From Bifidobacterium simiarum (lineage in GTDB: Bacteria; Actinomycetota; Actinomycetes; Actinomycetales; Bifidobacteriaceae): a DNA stretch of 64,000 nucleotides. Below the pieces are notes generated by a model, which worked only from the letters and a program-made list of their open reading frames with translations, had not been told where the DNA came from and did no database searches. Where the stretch lies: assembly GCF_002802905.1 (NCBI RefSeq), contig NZ_PEBK01000002.1, positions 302,177-366,176 of the forward strand. The letters run 5' to 3'. Made by a program: the position numbers and the translations under genes. Shown in pieces: positions 43,630 through 51,067 of the stretch. The stretch's first letter is position 1, and each line of letters opens with the position of its first letter.

Positions 43630-43757
43630 AGGACTCAGGAGCTTCCCCCATCAATACAGCTTCTGAGAAGAAATGGGATGGAGCATCCCCCAACCCGCTC
43701 CGTCCCCTGAGAGGCGCCGGAATCATCCCCCTTCTAACCCGGCGCCTCTCCTTTTTT
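43630..43757 (+). ncRNA. candidate 6C-type small RNA
   Basis: Three consecutive stable hairpins each present CCCCC in the loop: CTCAGGAGCT/AGCTTCTGAG (43634-43667), GGGATGGAGC/GCTCCGTCCC (43675-43706) and GAGGCGCCGG/CCGGCGCCTC (43711-43748). The last is followed by TCCTTTTTT, an intrinsic terminator. There is no ORF. The actinobacterial 6C RNA family is defined by hairpins with C-rich loops, so this is a good candidate, though it has C5 rather than C6 loops and a third C-loop in the terminator. The 5' end is not defined. Confidence 0.6.
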
Positions 43758-43785
43758 CGATACGGAATTCCCCCGCCATCGCCCT

Positions 43786-43852
43786 GGTATTTGGCAAATC
43801 CAAGCTTTTAGAGCCCGAATACGGCCTCTTCACGCTTGGATTGACCAAAAAC
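43786..43852. repeat. palindromic intergenic element, copy 2
   Basis: Inverted relative to copy 1 at 1428-1495. It shares TTTGGCAAATCCAAGC, GGCCTCTTCA and GCTTGGATTGACCAAAAA. It forms a hairpin and follows the sRNA. Confidence 0.75.
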
Positions 43853-43997
43853 GAATGACGGCACACGCCGTGTGTGGATGTTTGGGGCATCGGGCGTGGT
43901 TTCGGCGAGTGGTCGATACCGGTTCCCTAGAATTGTGGATGTTTGTAGCCGATTCTTTGCATCCAATCCTTGCAGTCAGATCTAGGGAGGGAAATCA

Positions 43998-45593
43998 ATG
44001 GCACGTCGCTGGACGCCTCAACGATTCATGACGCTCCGCCGCATTCGGGTGACGGTCTGCGCCGTGGCGGTGACCGTGGCGTGCGTGCTGGGCTTCGCGC
44101 TCACCACGCATAAGACCATTGCATTGGAGGTCAACGGCAAGACGCAGACCGTGCAGACCTACGCCATCAGCGTCGATCGCCTGCTCGAGGAGCAGCACGT
44201 CGACGTCAAGACCCACGATCTGGTGCAGTCCACTTCGGGCGACATCCTCGCCAATCACGCCGTGGTGACCGTGCGCAGCGCGTATCAGGCCACGATCAAC
44301 ATCGACGGCAAGGAGGTGCCGTTCTGGACGGTCGCCACCAGCGCCGATCAGCTGCTCGGCTTCTTCAACGACAGCGAGCAGCAGGCCACCAAGGTCACCG
44401 TGGACATCAAGAACGTGTACAACCAGCTCACCGGCGGCATGGTGATCAACGCGAACGGCCCGGTGGAGGTGATCGCCGACGGCAAGACCAGCGAGGCCCC
44501 CGACGGCAAGCTTCCGGCCGCCAGCATCCTCGATTCCAAGGGCATCGTGCTCGGCAAGGAAGACCGCGTGAGCGTGGAGAAGAACGGCTCGACCACCGTG
44601 CTGCGCGTGAAGCGCGTGACCCACGGCACCACCAGCAAGACGGTCTCGATCCCGTACGGCACGCAGACCGTGTACGACGATTCGCTTGAGCCGGGCACCA
44701 CCGTGGTGCGGCAGCAGGGCGAGGCCGGCGAGAAGAAGCAGACCTTCAACACCACGTATGTGGACGGCAAGCCGGAGACCTCCGTGTTGGCCAAGGAGGA
44801 GACCACGAAGATCGCCGTGGACGAGATCATCGCGGTCGGCCCCGAGAAGCCGGCCGAGACCCCGTCCGCCAGCCCGAGCGACGGCAGCTCCTCCAAGGAC
44901 GACACGTCCGATGCCAAGAGCGACGATTCCAGCGCGAACGACGGCAAGTCCGATGCCAAGACCGATTCCGCGCCGGCCACGAAGCCTTCGACCTCCCCGT
45001 CCGGCGGTTCGAGCGACTCCAACTCCGGTTCCGACTCCGACTCGAACAGCGGCTCCGATTCCAGCAGCAATTCCGGCAGCCAGTCCACGTCGAAGCCCAC
45101 CAGCAAGCCGACCCAGGCCCAGACCTCCAAGCCGACTCAGACGGCGAAGCCCACGCAGACGGCCAAGCCCACCAGCAAGCCGACCCAGCAGACGACGAGC
45201 AAGCCCAGCAATTCCGGCTCCAGTAGCAACTCCGGCTCCAGCTCGAACAGCTCCAGCTCGTCGGGCTCCACCTCCCACTCCGGACTGTGGCACCCCACGG
45301 TGGCCCAGGCGCAGACGTACGCCCGCGGCGCGGCCGCCCAGCGCGGATGGACCGGCAGCGAATGGGATGCGCTGGTCTGGCTGTGGAACAAGGAATCCGA
45401 ATGGCAGTGGAACGCCGACAACCCGTGGTCCGACGCGTACGGCATCCCGCAGGCTCTGCCCGGCAGCAAGATGGGCACCGGATGGCAGGACGACGGCGCG
45501 GTGCAGATCAACTGGGGTCTGCAGTACATCGCCGAGCGCTACGGCAGCCCCTCGCAGGCCAAGACCTATTGGCTCTCCCACAACTGGTACTGA
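43998..45593 (+). CDS. Rpf-like cell-wall protein: DUF348, G5 domain, lysozyme-like C-terminus
   Basis: A 531-aa secreted or anchored protein that probably remodels peptidoglycan. Residues 15-36 form a signal anchor. Ubiquitin-like DUF348 repeats follow (TIALEVNGKTQTVQTYAISVDRLL). A G5 domain covers about 205-285 (RVKRVTHGTTSKTVSIPYGTQTVYD to VLAKEETTKIAVDEIIAVG). A Ser/Asp then Thr/Lys/Pro-rich linker of about 140 residues spans the wall. The C-terminal 100 residues (WTGSEWDALVWLWNKESEWQW, then AYGIPQALPGSKMG) are a transglycosylase-like domain with the catalytic Glu in NKESEW. It corresponds to actinobacterial RpfB-type proteins. GGGAGGG precedes the ATG. Here too it lies directly upstream of ksgA-ispE, as in mycobacteria. 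Confidence 0.9.
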   Translation: MARRWTPQRFMTLRRIRVTVCAVAVTVACVLGFALTTHKTIALEVNGKTQTVQTYAISVDRLLEEQHVDVKTHDLVQSTSGDILANHAVVTVRSAYQATINIDGKEVPFWTVATSADQLLGFFNDSEQQATKVTVDIKNVYNQLTGGMVINANGPVEVIADGKTSEAPDGKLPAASILDSKGIVLGKEDRVSVEKNGSTTVLRVKRVTHGTTSKTVSIPYGTQTVYDDSLEPGTTVVRQQGEAGEKKQTFNTTYVDGKPETSVLAKEETTKIAVDEIIAVGPEKPAETPSASPSDGSSSKDDTSDAKSDDSSANDGKSDAKTDSAPATKPSTSPSGGSSDSNSGSDSDSNSGSDSSSNSGSQSTSKPTSKPTQAQTSKPTQTAKPTQTAKPTSKPTQQTTSKPSNSGSSSNSGSSSNSSSSSGSTSHSGLWHPTVAQAQTYARGAAAQRGWTGSEWDALVWLWNKESEWQWNADNPWSDAYGIPQALPGSKMGTGWQDDGAVQINWGLQYIAERYGSPSQAKTYWLSHNWY

Positions 45594-45726
45594 TCGGGTG
45601 TGGATCAGGCACTGATCATAGGGCGACCGGGACTCCTCCCCGATCGCCCCGCATCCCAGACCATCCCAGACCACAGACCCATTAGGCACATCCCGGCATC
45701 CTCATAGACATCGATCGGCAGACAGT

Positions 45727-46662
45727 ATGACAGCACAGAACCCGCAACCGCAGACCGAATCCGCCGAAGGCCATCCCGGCCTGCTCGGCGCGGCGGACAT
45801 CCGCCGTATCGCCGCAGAGGCCGGCGTGACCCCGACCAAGAAGTTCGGCCAGAATTTCGTGATCGACCCCGGCACCGTGCGACGGATCGCCCGCACCGCC
45901 GACATCGACGCGGACTCCACGGTGCTGGAGGTCGGCCCCGGTCTGGGTTCGCTGACGCTGGCGATTCTGGAGACCGGCGCCTCGCTCACCGCGGTGGAGA
46001 TCGACCCCCCGCTGGCCGAACGACTGCCGAACACCATCGCCGACCGCATGCCCGAGGCGTCGGACCGCTTCCGGGTGATCAACCGCGACGCCCTGAAGCT
46101 CACCCCGCAGGACGTGCCCGAACTGGCGCAGGCCGAGGCGTTCACGCTGGTCGCCAATCTGCCGTACAACGTGGCTACGCCGATCATCATCACCCTGCTG
46201 GAACGGTTCCCGAATCTCACCGGATTCGTGGTGATGGTGCAGAAGGAGGTGGCCGACCGCCTGACCGAGAAGCCGGGATCGAAGATCTACGGCACCCCGT
46301 CGGTGAAGCTGCAGTGGTTCGGCACGGCCGAGAAGGCCGGCACCATCGGCCGTCATGTGTTCTGGCCGGCCCCGAACGTCGATTCGGCACTGGTGAAGTT
46401 CACCCGCACGCACACCGACCGCACCGAGGAGGACGTCCGGGACCGCGAGCGCACCTTCGCGCTGGTGGACGCGGCCTTCGCCCAGCGACGCAAGACCCTG
46501 AACGCCGCGCTGCGCAAGGTGCTGCCGAAGCAGGCGTTCGAGAGCGCGGGCATCGACCCGTCCCGCCGCGGCGAGACCCTGACGATCGACGAGTTCCGGA
46601 CGCTGGCTCAGGCGGCCCGGGATCTCGAACGGGACCCCGAATCCACGGAGGCGGACCGATGA
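45727..46662 (+). CDS. rsmA: 16S rRNA (adenine1518-N6/adenine1519-N6) dimethyltransferase
   Basis: A 311-aa KsgA enzyme that dimethylates two adenines at the 3' end of 16S rRNA during small-subunit assembly. KKFGQNFVID is the N-terminal signature, VLEVGPGLGSLTLAIL is SAM motif I, and LVANLPYNVATPII is the catalytic NLPY motif IV. The C-terminal helical domain is complete. The first 30 residues are a variable extension. The stop overlaps the ispE start by four bases, so the two form an operon; rpf-ksgA-ispE is a conserved actinobacterial order. Confidence 0.95.
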   Translation: MTAQNPQPQTESAEGHPGLLGAADIRRIAAEAGVTPTKKFGQNFVIDPGTVRRIARTADIDADSTVLEVGPGLGSLTLAILETGASLTAVEIDPPLAERLPNTIADRMPEASDRFRVINRDALKLTPQDVPELAQAEAFTLVANLPYNVATPIIITLLERFPNLTGFVVMVQKEVADRLTEKPGSKIYGTPSVKLQWFGTAEKAGTIGRHVFWPAPNVDSALVKFTRTHTDRTEEDVRDRERTFALVDAAFAQRRKTLNAALRKVLPKQAFESAGIDPSRRGETLTIDEFRTLAQAARDLERDPESTEADR

Positions 46663-47603
46663 CGGCGACGACCTCCGACACTACGACCGACATCGCTGCC
46701 GACGACGCCACGAGCGTGGTGACCGCGCCGTTCTCGTCGGTACGCGTGGAGTGTCCGGCGAAGACCAATCTGACGCTGAAGGTGGGGCCGTCCCGCGCCG
46801 AATGGGGAGGACGCCACGCTCTCGATACGATCTACTGCGGCGTGGGCGTGTACGACACCGTCACGGTGAGCGCGAAGGAGCCGGGATCGGGGTTCTCTCT
46901 GGATCTGCTGGGCCGTCATCTGGGTGATCTGGCGTTCGACAAGGCCGATATGCGCCGCAATCATGCGGTGATGGCCCTGTTCGCCTTGGCCGAGGAGGCC
47001 GGCCGCAGTCCCGATGTGGCGATCAGTCTGGAAAAGCGGATTCCGGTGGGGGCCGGACTCGGCGGAGGATCGGCCGATGCGGCCGGCACCTTGCTCGCCC
47101 TGAACGATCTGTGGGAGCTGCATTGGCCCGTGGAGCGTCTGGAGCCGATCGCGGCCCGTCTCGGCGCGGATATGCCGTTCTGCCTGCACGGAGGACTGGC
47201 CCGCGGCACCGGATACGGCGAACGGATCGAACGGCTTGACGCCACGGATCGCAGGATCGACGCCACGACGATCGGCCGCATGGTGGTGGGCGCCTACAAC
47301 GCACAGCTGAGTACGCCCGACGTGTACGCCATGTTCGACCGGATCGGCCGGGGACGGGGTGACGCCAATCACCTGCAGCGGGCGGCGGTGCACCTGCATC
47401 CGCGGTCCGGCAAGGCGATCGAGTACGCGATGCAGGCCGGGGCCACGGCGGCGTTCGTCTCCGGTAGCGGACCGACGGTCATCGCCTGCGTGCCGGATGA
47501 GGCCACGGCGGCGTCGGTGTGCCGGACGTGGACGAACCGGCGCTGCGTGGACCGGCTGTTCGAGACGACCGCGCCGGTCACGCCGATCATCTCCCACGAG
47601 TAG
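46659..47603 (+). CDS. ispE: 4-diphosphocytidyl-2-C-methyl-D-erythritol kinase
   Basis: A 314-aa GHMP kinase that phosphorylates CDP-methylerythritol in the non-mevalonate isoprenoid pathway. VECPAKTNLTLKVG is the N-terminal substrate motif, IPVGAGLGGGSADAAGTLLALN is the ATP-binding glycine loop, and AAFVSGSGPTVIACV is motif 3. The first 30 residues are a Thr/Asp-rich extension. The start overlaps the rsmA stop (ATGA), which fixes it and shows translational coupling; the longer ORF to 46314 is rejected. Confidence 0.94.
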   Translation: MTATTSDTTTDIAADDATSVVTAPFSSVRVECPAKTNLTLKVGPSRAEWGGRHALDTIYCGVGVYDTVTVSAKEPGSGFSLDLLGRHLGDLAFDKADMRRNHAVMALFALAEEAGRSPDVAISLEKRIPVGAGLGGGSADAAGTLLALNDLWELHWPVERLEPIAARLGADMPFCLHGGLARGTGYGERIERLDATDRRIDATTIGRMVVGAYNAQLSTPDVYAMFDRIGRGRGDANHLQRAAVHLHPRSGKAIEYAMQAGATAAFVSGSGPTVIACVPDEATAASVCRTWTNRRCVDRLFETTAPVTPIISHE

Positions 47604-47726
47604 CGGCACCGATACCGCGGACGGTACCGGCGGACCGGTGCGGCGGAAGGCACCGGATCAGGGCCGGGAGAGTCAGACATTCGGGTTAAGGTGTAATCCA
47701 TCAGATAGTAGACGGGAAGGTACGTG

Positions 47727-48362
47727 ATGACGACTCCGGAGGCGTTCGACGAGCGTAAGGCACGTCAGAAGTTCGTGCGCGACAGGCAGAAGATGGTGTT
47801 CTCCATCGCCATCGTGATATTGGTCGTTGCCATGGTGGTTTCGCTTCTCGTGTACTTCGGCGTGATCGGCAAGTCGGAGAAGGCCACGCAGGCCGAGCAG
47901 CCGAACTACGGCGTGGTGACCGCCTGCCCGACGAAGGACAGCCAGGGCACGTCCAAGGTCCTGAACTCCAGCACGGTCAACGTGCGCGTGCTCAACGCCA
48001 CGAAGAACGTCGGTCTGGCCAAGGCGGTGAGCTCCGCGCTGGAGAACCGCAGCTTCACCATGCAGAATCCGAGCAACTACCCGGGCACCACGGTGTTCAA
48101 GCGCACCGAGATCCGCTTCGGCAAGAACGGCATCAACCAGGCGTACACGCTTAAGCGTCATTTCAACGATGCGATCATGCGCATGGACGACCGCTCCGAC
48201 AAGCTCGTGGACGTCGTGATCGGCAGCACGTTCTCCGTGCTGGTCGACGAAAACGACGTGCAGCCCGGCGTCGGCGAGGAGATCAAGGGCTTCTCCAACT
48301 GCCAGGACGCCTCCAAGCTGACGAATCTGCCCAAGGCCACCACCCACACCGCAGTCAATTGA
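47727..48362 (+). CDS. LytR_C-domain membrane protein
   Basis: A 211-aa protein with a charged N-terminus, one membrane helix (VFSIAIVILVVAMVVSLLVYFGVIG, about residues 24-48) and an extracytoplasmic domain. The segment VNVRVLNATKNVGLAKAVSSALENRSF is the LytR/CpsA/Psr C-terminal domain motif found as a stand-alone envelope protein in actinobacteria. The function is unknown, probably linked to wall-polymer attachment. AAGG lies six bases before ATG 47727. The gene ends in a cluster of palindromes facing cca. Confidence 0.8.
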   Translation: MTTPEAFDERKARQKFVRDRQKMVFSIAIVILVVAMVVSLLVYFGVIGKSEKATQAEQPNYGVVTACPTKDSQGTSKVLNSSTVNVRVLNATKNVGLAKAVSSALENRSFTMQNPSNYPGTTVFKRTEIRFGKNGINQAYTLKRHFNDAIMRMDDRSDKLVDVVIGSTFSVLVDENDVQPGVGEEIKGFSNCQDASKLTNLPKATTHTAVN

Positions 48363-48680
48363 GATCATCTTCGTTAGCGGCCTCGCAGTCTGTAGAGACT
48401 GCTCGCATCGGCTACGGACAGTCCACCGGACTGTCCGCTTAACGCCTCAGCCCCACAATCCACGCTTCGTTAGCGGCTACGGCTAAGAGTAACGCCATCT
48501 CCCGAGGGGTGGGACGATCATCAATCGTCCCACCCCTCGCTCGCTTCCCCAACACGTTGGCGCCATAAGTCATCGGGCAAAAGGCCCGGATATGCTGTTC
48601 TCGACCGTAAAGACTCGGCCTGAGCGGCCCGGAGCGTGTCGAGAACAGCATATCCGGGCCGCCACTGGCAACGAAGTCAG
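48363..48680. repeat. cluster of four palindromes between convergent genes
   Basis: In order: GCAGTC/GACTGC (about 48387-48403), CGGACAGTCC/GGACTGTCCG (about 48416-48438), GAGGGGTGGGACGAT/ATCGTCCCACCCCTC (about 48505-48539) and a perfect 22-bp inverted repeat (48583-48604 with 48639-48660) around a 34-base loop. CTTCGTTAGCGGC occurs twice nearby. Some may serve as terminators for the convergent LytR_C and cca genes, but four in series is excessive for that. Confidence 0.75.
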
Positions 48681-48683
48681 AGC

Positions 48684-50099
48684 CTAACGGCCTTCCTCTG
48701 CATACCAACGCTTGAGCTCCTCTACGGCATCCTCATGCTCTGCCGGCCCATGATCAAGCCGGTATTCCAGCATGTGCTTGTATGCCTGTCCGACGATGGG
48801 TCCGGGTTCGACGCCGAGGATCTCGATGATCTCGTTGCCGTTGAGGTCGGGGCGGATGGCGTCGATGTCCTCGCGCTTCTTGAGTTCGATGACGCGGGCT
48901 TCCATGTCGTCCATCGCTTCGGCGAACATGCGGGCCTTGCGCTTGTTCTGCGTGGTGGCGTCGGCGCGGGTGAGCCGGTTGAGCCGGTGGTAGAGGTGGC
49001 CGGCGTCGCGCACGTAGCGTCGGACGGCGGAGTCGGTCCACGGCTCGTCGATGTACCCGTGGAATCGCAGGTGGAGGGCTACGAGGTCGGTGACGTCTTC
49101 GACGACGTGGTGGTCGAAGCGCAGAGCCTTGAGTCGCTTGCGGGTGAGTTTCGCGCCGACGAGGTCGTGGCGGTGGAAGCTGACCTTGCCGCCGGGTTCG
49201 AATCGGCGGGTCTTGGGCTTGCCGACGTCGTGCATGAGCGCGGCGAGACGCAGGGTGAGGTCGGGCCGGGGCACGGGGCCGTCGTCGTCGGTTTCGAGGG
49301 CGATGGCGCGGTCGAGCACCATGAGCGTGTGTTCGAAGACGTCCTTGTGGCGGTGATGTTCGTCGAGTTCGAGCTGCAGGGCGGGCAGTTCGGGCAGGAC
49401 GATGTCGGCGAGGCCGGATTCCACGAGGGCTTCGAGTCCGGCGCGCGGGTTGTCGCTGAGCAGCAGCTTGGTGAGTTCGTCGCGCACGCGTTCGGCGGAG
49501 ACGATTTCGATGCGGTCGACCATGCGGGTGATCGCTTCGGCGGTTTCGGGTTCGATGCGGAATCCGAGCTGGGCGACGAAGCGTACGGCGCGCATCATGC
49601 GCAGCGGGTCGTCGTCGAAGGACTGCGTGGGGTCCACCGGCGTGCGCAGGATCTTCTTGTTGAGGTCGTTGGCACCGCCGAAGGGGTCGACGAATTCGCA
49701 TTGCGGCACGCGCAGGGCCATGGCGTTGACGGTGAAGTCCCGTCGGGAGAGGTCGCCTTCGAGCGAGTCGCCGTAGTTGACTTCGGGCTTGCGGGAGTCG
49801 GGGTCGTAGGTGTCGGAACGGTAGGTGGTGACCTCGACGCCGATCTCACTGCCGTCGGCACGACGCTTCATGGCTCCAAGGGTGCCGAATTTGCGGCCCA
49901 TGTCCCAGAATCCGTGCCCCCATTTGCGCAGGATCGGCTCGAATTCCTCGGGGCGGGCGGAGGTGCAGAAGTCCAGGTCGTGCGAGGGGCGCTGCAGCAG
50001 CAGGTCTCTGACCGGACCGCCTACCAACGCCAGCTCATAGCCGTGCTCGTTGAACAGTTCGCCCAGTTCGATCGCCTCGGGCCATACCTCGAATCCCAC
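48684..50099 (-). CDS. cca: CCA tRNA nucleotidyltransferase
   Basis: A 471-aa class II nucleotidyltransferase that adds or repairs the tRNA 3' CCA (PcnA of actinobacteria). No tRNA in this window encodes CCA, which makes it essential here. LVGGPVRDLLLQRPSHDLDFCTSA holds the GG and DxD catalytic motifs, RRDFTVNAMAL is the second motif, and DDPLRMMRAVRF is the ERxxDE-region equivalent. The C-terminal half adds an HD domain (LAALMHDVGKP). The GTG at 50099 is preferred because AAAGGAG lies just upstream; the TTG at 50123 gives a longer ORF. It diverges from the NUDIX gene across 75 bp. Confidence 0.94.
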   Translation of the reverse strand: MGFEVWPEAIELGELFNEHGYELALVGGPVRDLLLQRPSHDLDFCTSARPEEFEPILRKWGHGFWDMGRKFGTLGAMKRRADGSEIGVEVTTYRSDTYDPDSRKPEVNYGDSLEGDLSRRDFTVNAMALRVPQCEFVDPFGGANDLNKKILRTPVDPTQSFDDDPLRMMRAVRFVAQLGFRIEPETAEAITRMVDRIEIVSAERVRDELTKLLLSDNPRAGLEALVESGLADIVLPELPALQLELDEHHRHKDVFEHTLMVLDRAIALETDDDGPVPRPDLTLRLAALMHDVGKPKTRRFEPGGKVSFHRHDLVGAKLTRKRLKALRFDHHVVEDVTDLVALHLRFHGYIDEPWTDSAVRRYVRDAGHLYHRLNRLTRADATTQNKRKARMFAEAMDDMEARVIELKKREDIDAIRPDLNGNEIIEILGVEPGPIVGQAYKHMLEYRLDHGPAEHEDAVEELKRWYAEEGR

Positions 50100-50174
50100 G
50101 CTTGCTCCTTTCGCTTTGCGCAATCAAGCTTACCGTTACCCCACCTGCACAATGTTTTGCGTATTGTATGAGGT

Positions 50175-50921
50175 ATGACTACTCCCGGAGATGTTGCGCG
50201 CATGATGGCTCGTGCCGCCAATTCTTCGGGCAATCATGCCCAAAATCAAGCCGATTCCGATGAATCGGACGCGGGCTTCCCGGCGGGCGGTCCGAAACCG
50301 CTGTATAGCTCCGAGACTCCGGAATATGGACAGAATGCCACATTCCGACTGTCCGAGGTGGGCATCGAATTTCCCGAATCGCCGATCGACACGCGGCAGG
50401 CCGAGGATGGATCCCCGCTGCGACCGACCCCGGCGATCATGGCCCGCAAACAGACCCAGCCGTCCACCTTCGCGTCCCTGGACACCTACGAGCTGCCGGT
50501 GGTGCGCGAGTATTCGGCCGGCGGACTGATCTTCGACGATCAGGATCGCGTGGCGATCATCGCCCGGCATTCCCGTTCCGGTCATCTGGAATGGTGTCTG
50601 CCGAAGGGCCATATCGAGAAGGGCGAGACCCCCGAGCAGACGGCCGTACGCGAGGTGCATGAGGAGACGGGCATTCTCGGCGAGGTGATCACTTCCATCG
50701 CCACGATCGACTACTGGTTCACCGGCACCACCCAGCGCGTGCACAAGCTGGTGCATCATTATGCGCTGCGGATGATCGGCGGGGAGCTCACCGTGGAGGG
50801 CGACCCCGATCATGAGGCCGAGGACGCGATCTGGGTGCGTTTTGATGACTTGAACGACGTCCTGAGTTATCCTAACGAGCGTAGGATTGCTTGGTTGTAT
50901 GCCCGAAAGCATAAGAAATAG
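50175..50921 (+). CDS. NUDIX hydrolase (MutT4-like)
   Basis: A 248-aa protein. Residues 1-105 are a disordered Asn/Ser/Pro-rich extension. The NUDIX domain follows from EYSAGGLIFDDQDRV. The NUDIX box is GHIEKGETPEQTAVREVHEETGI (GX5EX7REUXEEXGU), complete with its metal-binding glutamates. It hydrolyses a nucleoside-diphosphate derivative; the substrate is not known. The position between cca and the DUF6049/murJ pair is the same as that of mycobacterial mutT4 (Rv3908). A short A/T-rich divergent promoter region separates it from cca. Confidence 0.92.
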   Translation: MTTPGDVARMMARAANSSGNHAQNQADSDESDAGFPAGGPKPLYSSETPEYGQNATFRLSEVGIEFPESPIDTRQAEDGSPLRPTPAIMARKQTQPSTFASLDTYELPVVREYSAGGLIFDDQDRVAIIARHSRSGHLEWCLPKGHIEKGETPEQTAVREVHEETGILGEVITSIATIDYWFTGTTQRVHKLVHHYALRMIGGELTVEGDPDHEAEDAIWVRFDDLNDVLSYPNERRIAWLYARKHKK

Positions 50922-51067
50922 CAAGTCAGAAGTAGTCCGAACCGAAGTAAGGCCGATTGTTGCGCAGACAGACCGTTTCCCGTCTCGATCGCGGCACGGC
51001 GGGTGAGTCATGCGCGCCCGGCGAGCCGTGGCGCTTCCGCATATCCGATGTAAGGCCGACGGTCACG

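Noticed and set aside
43861..43997. Possible c-di-AMP (ydaO) riboswitch before the Rpf-like gene
   Set aside because: Such switches control rpf genes in other actinobacteria, but I could not find the conserved core in the leader; the structured RNA upstream has its own terminator and C-loop hairpins instead.
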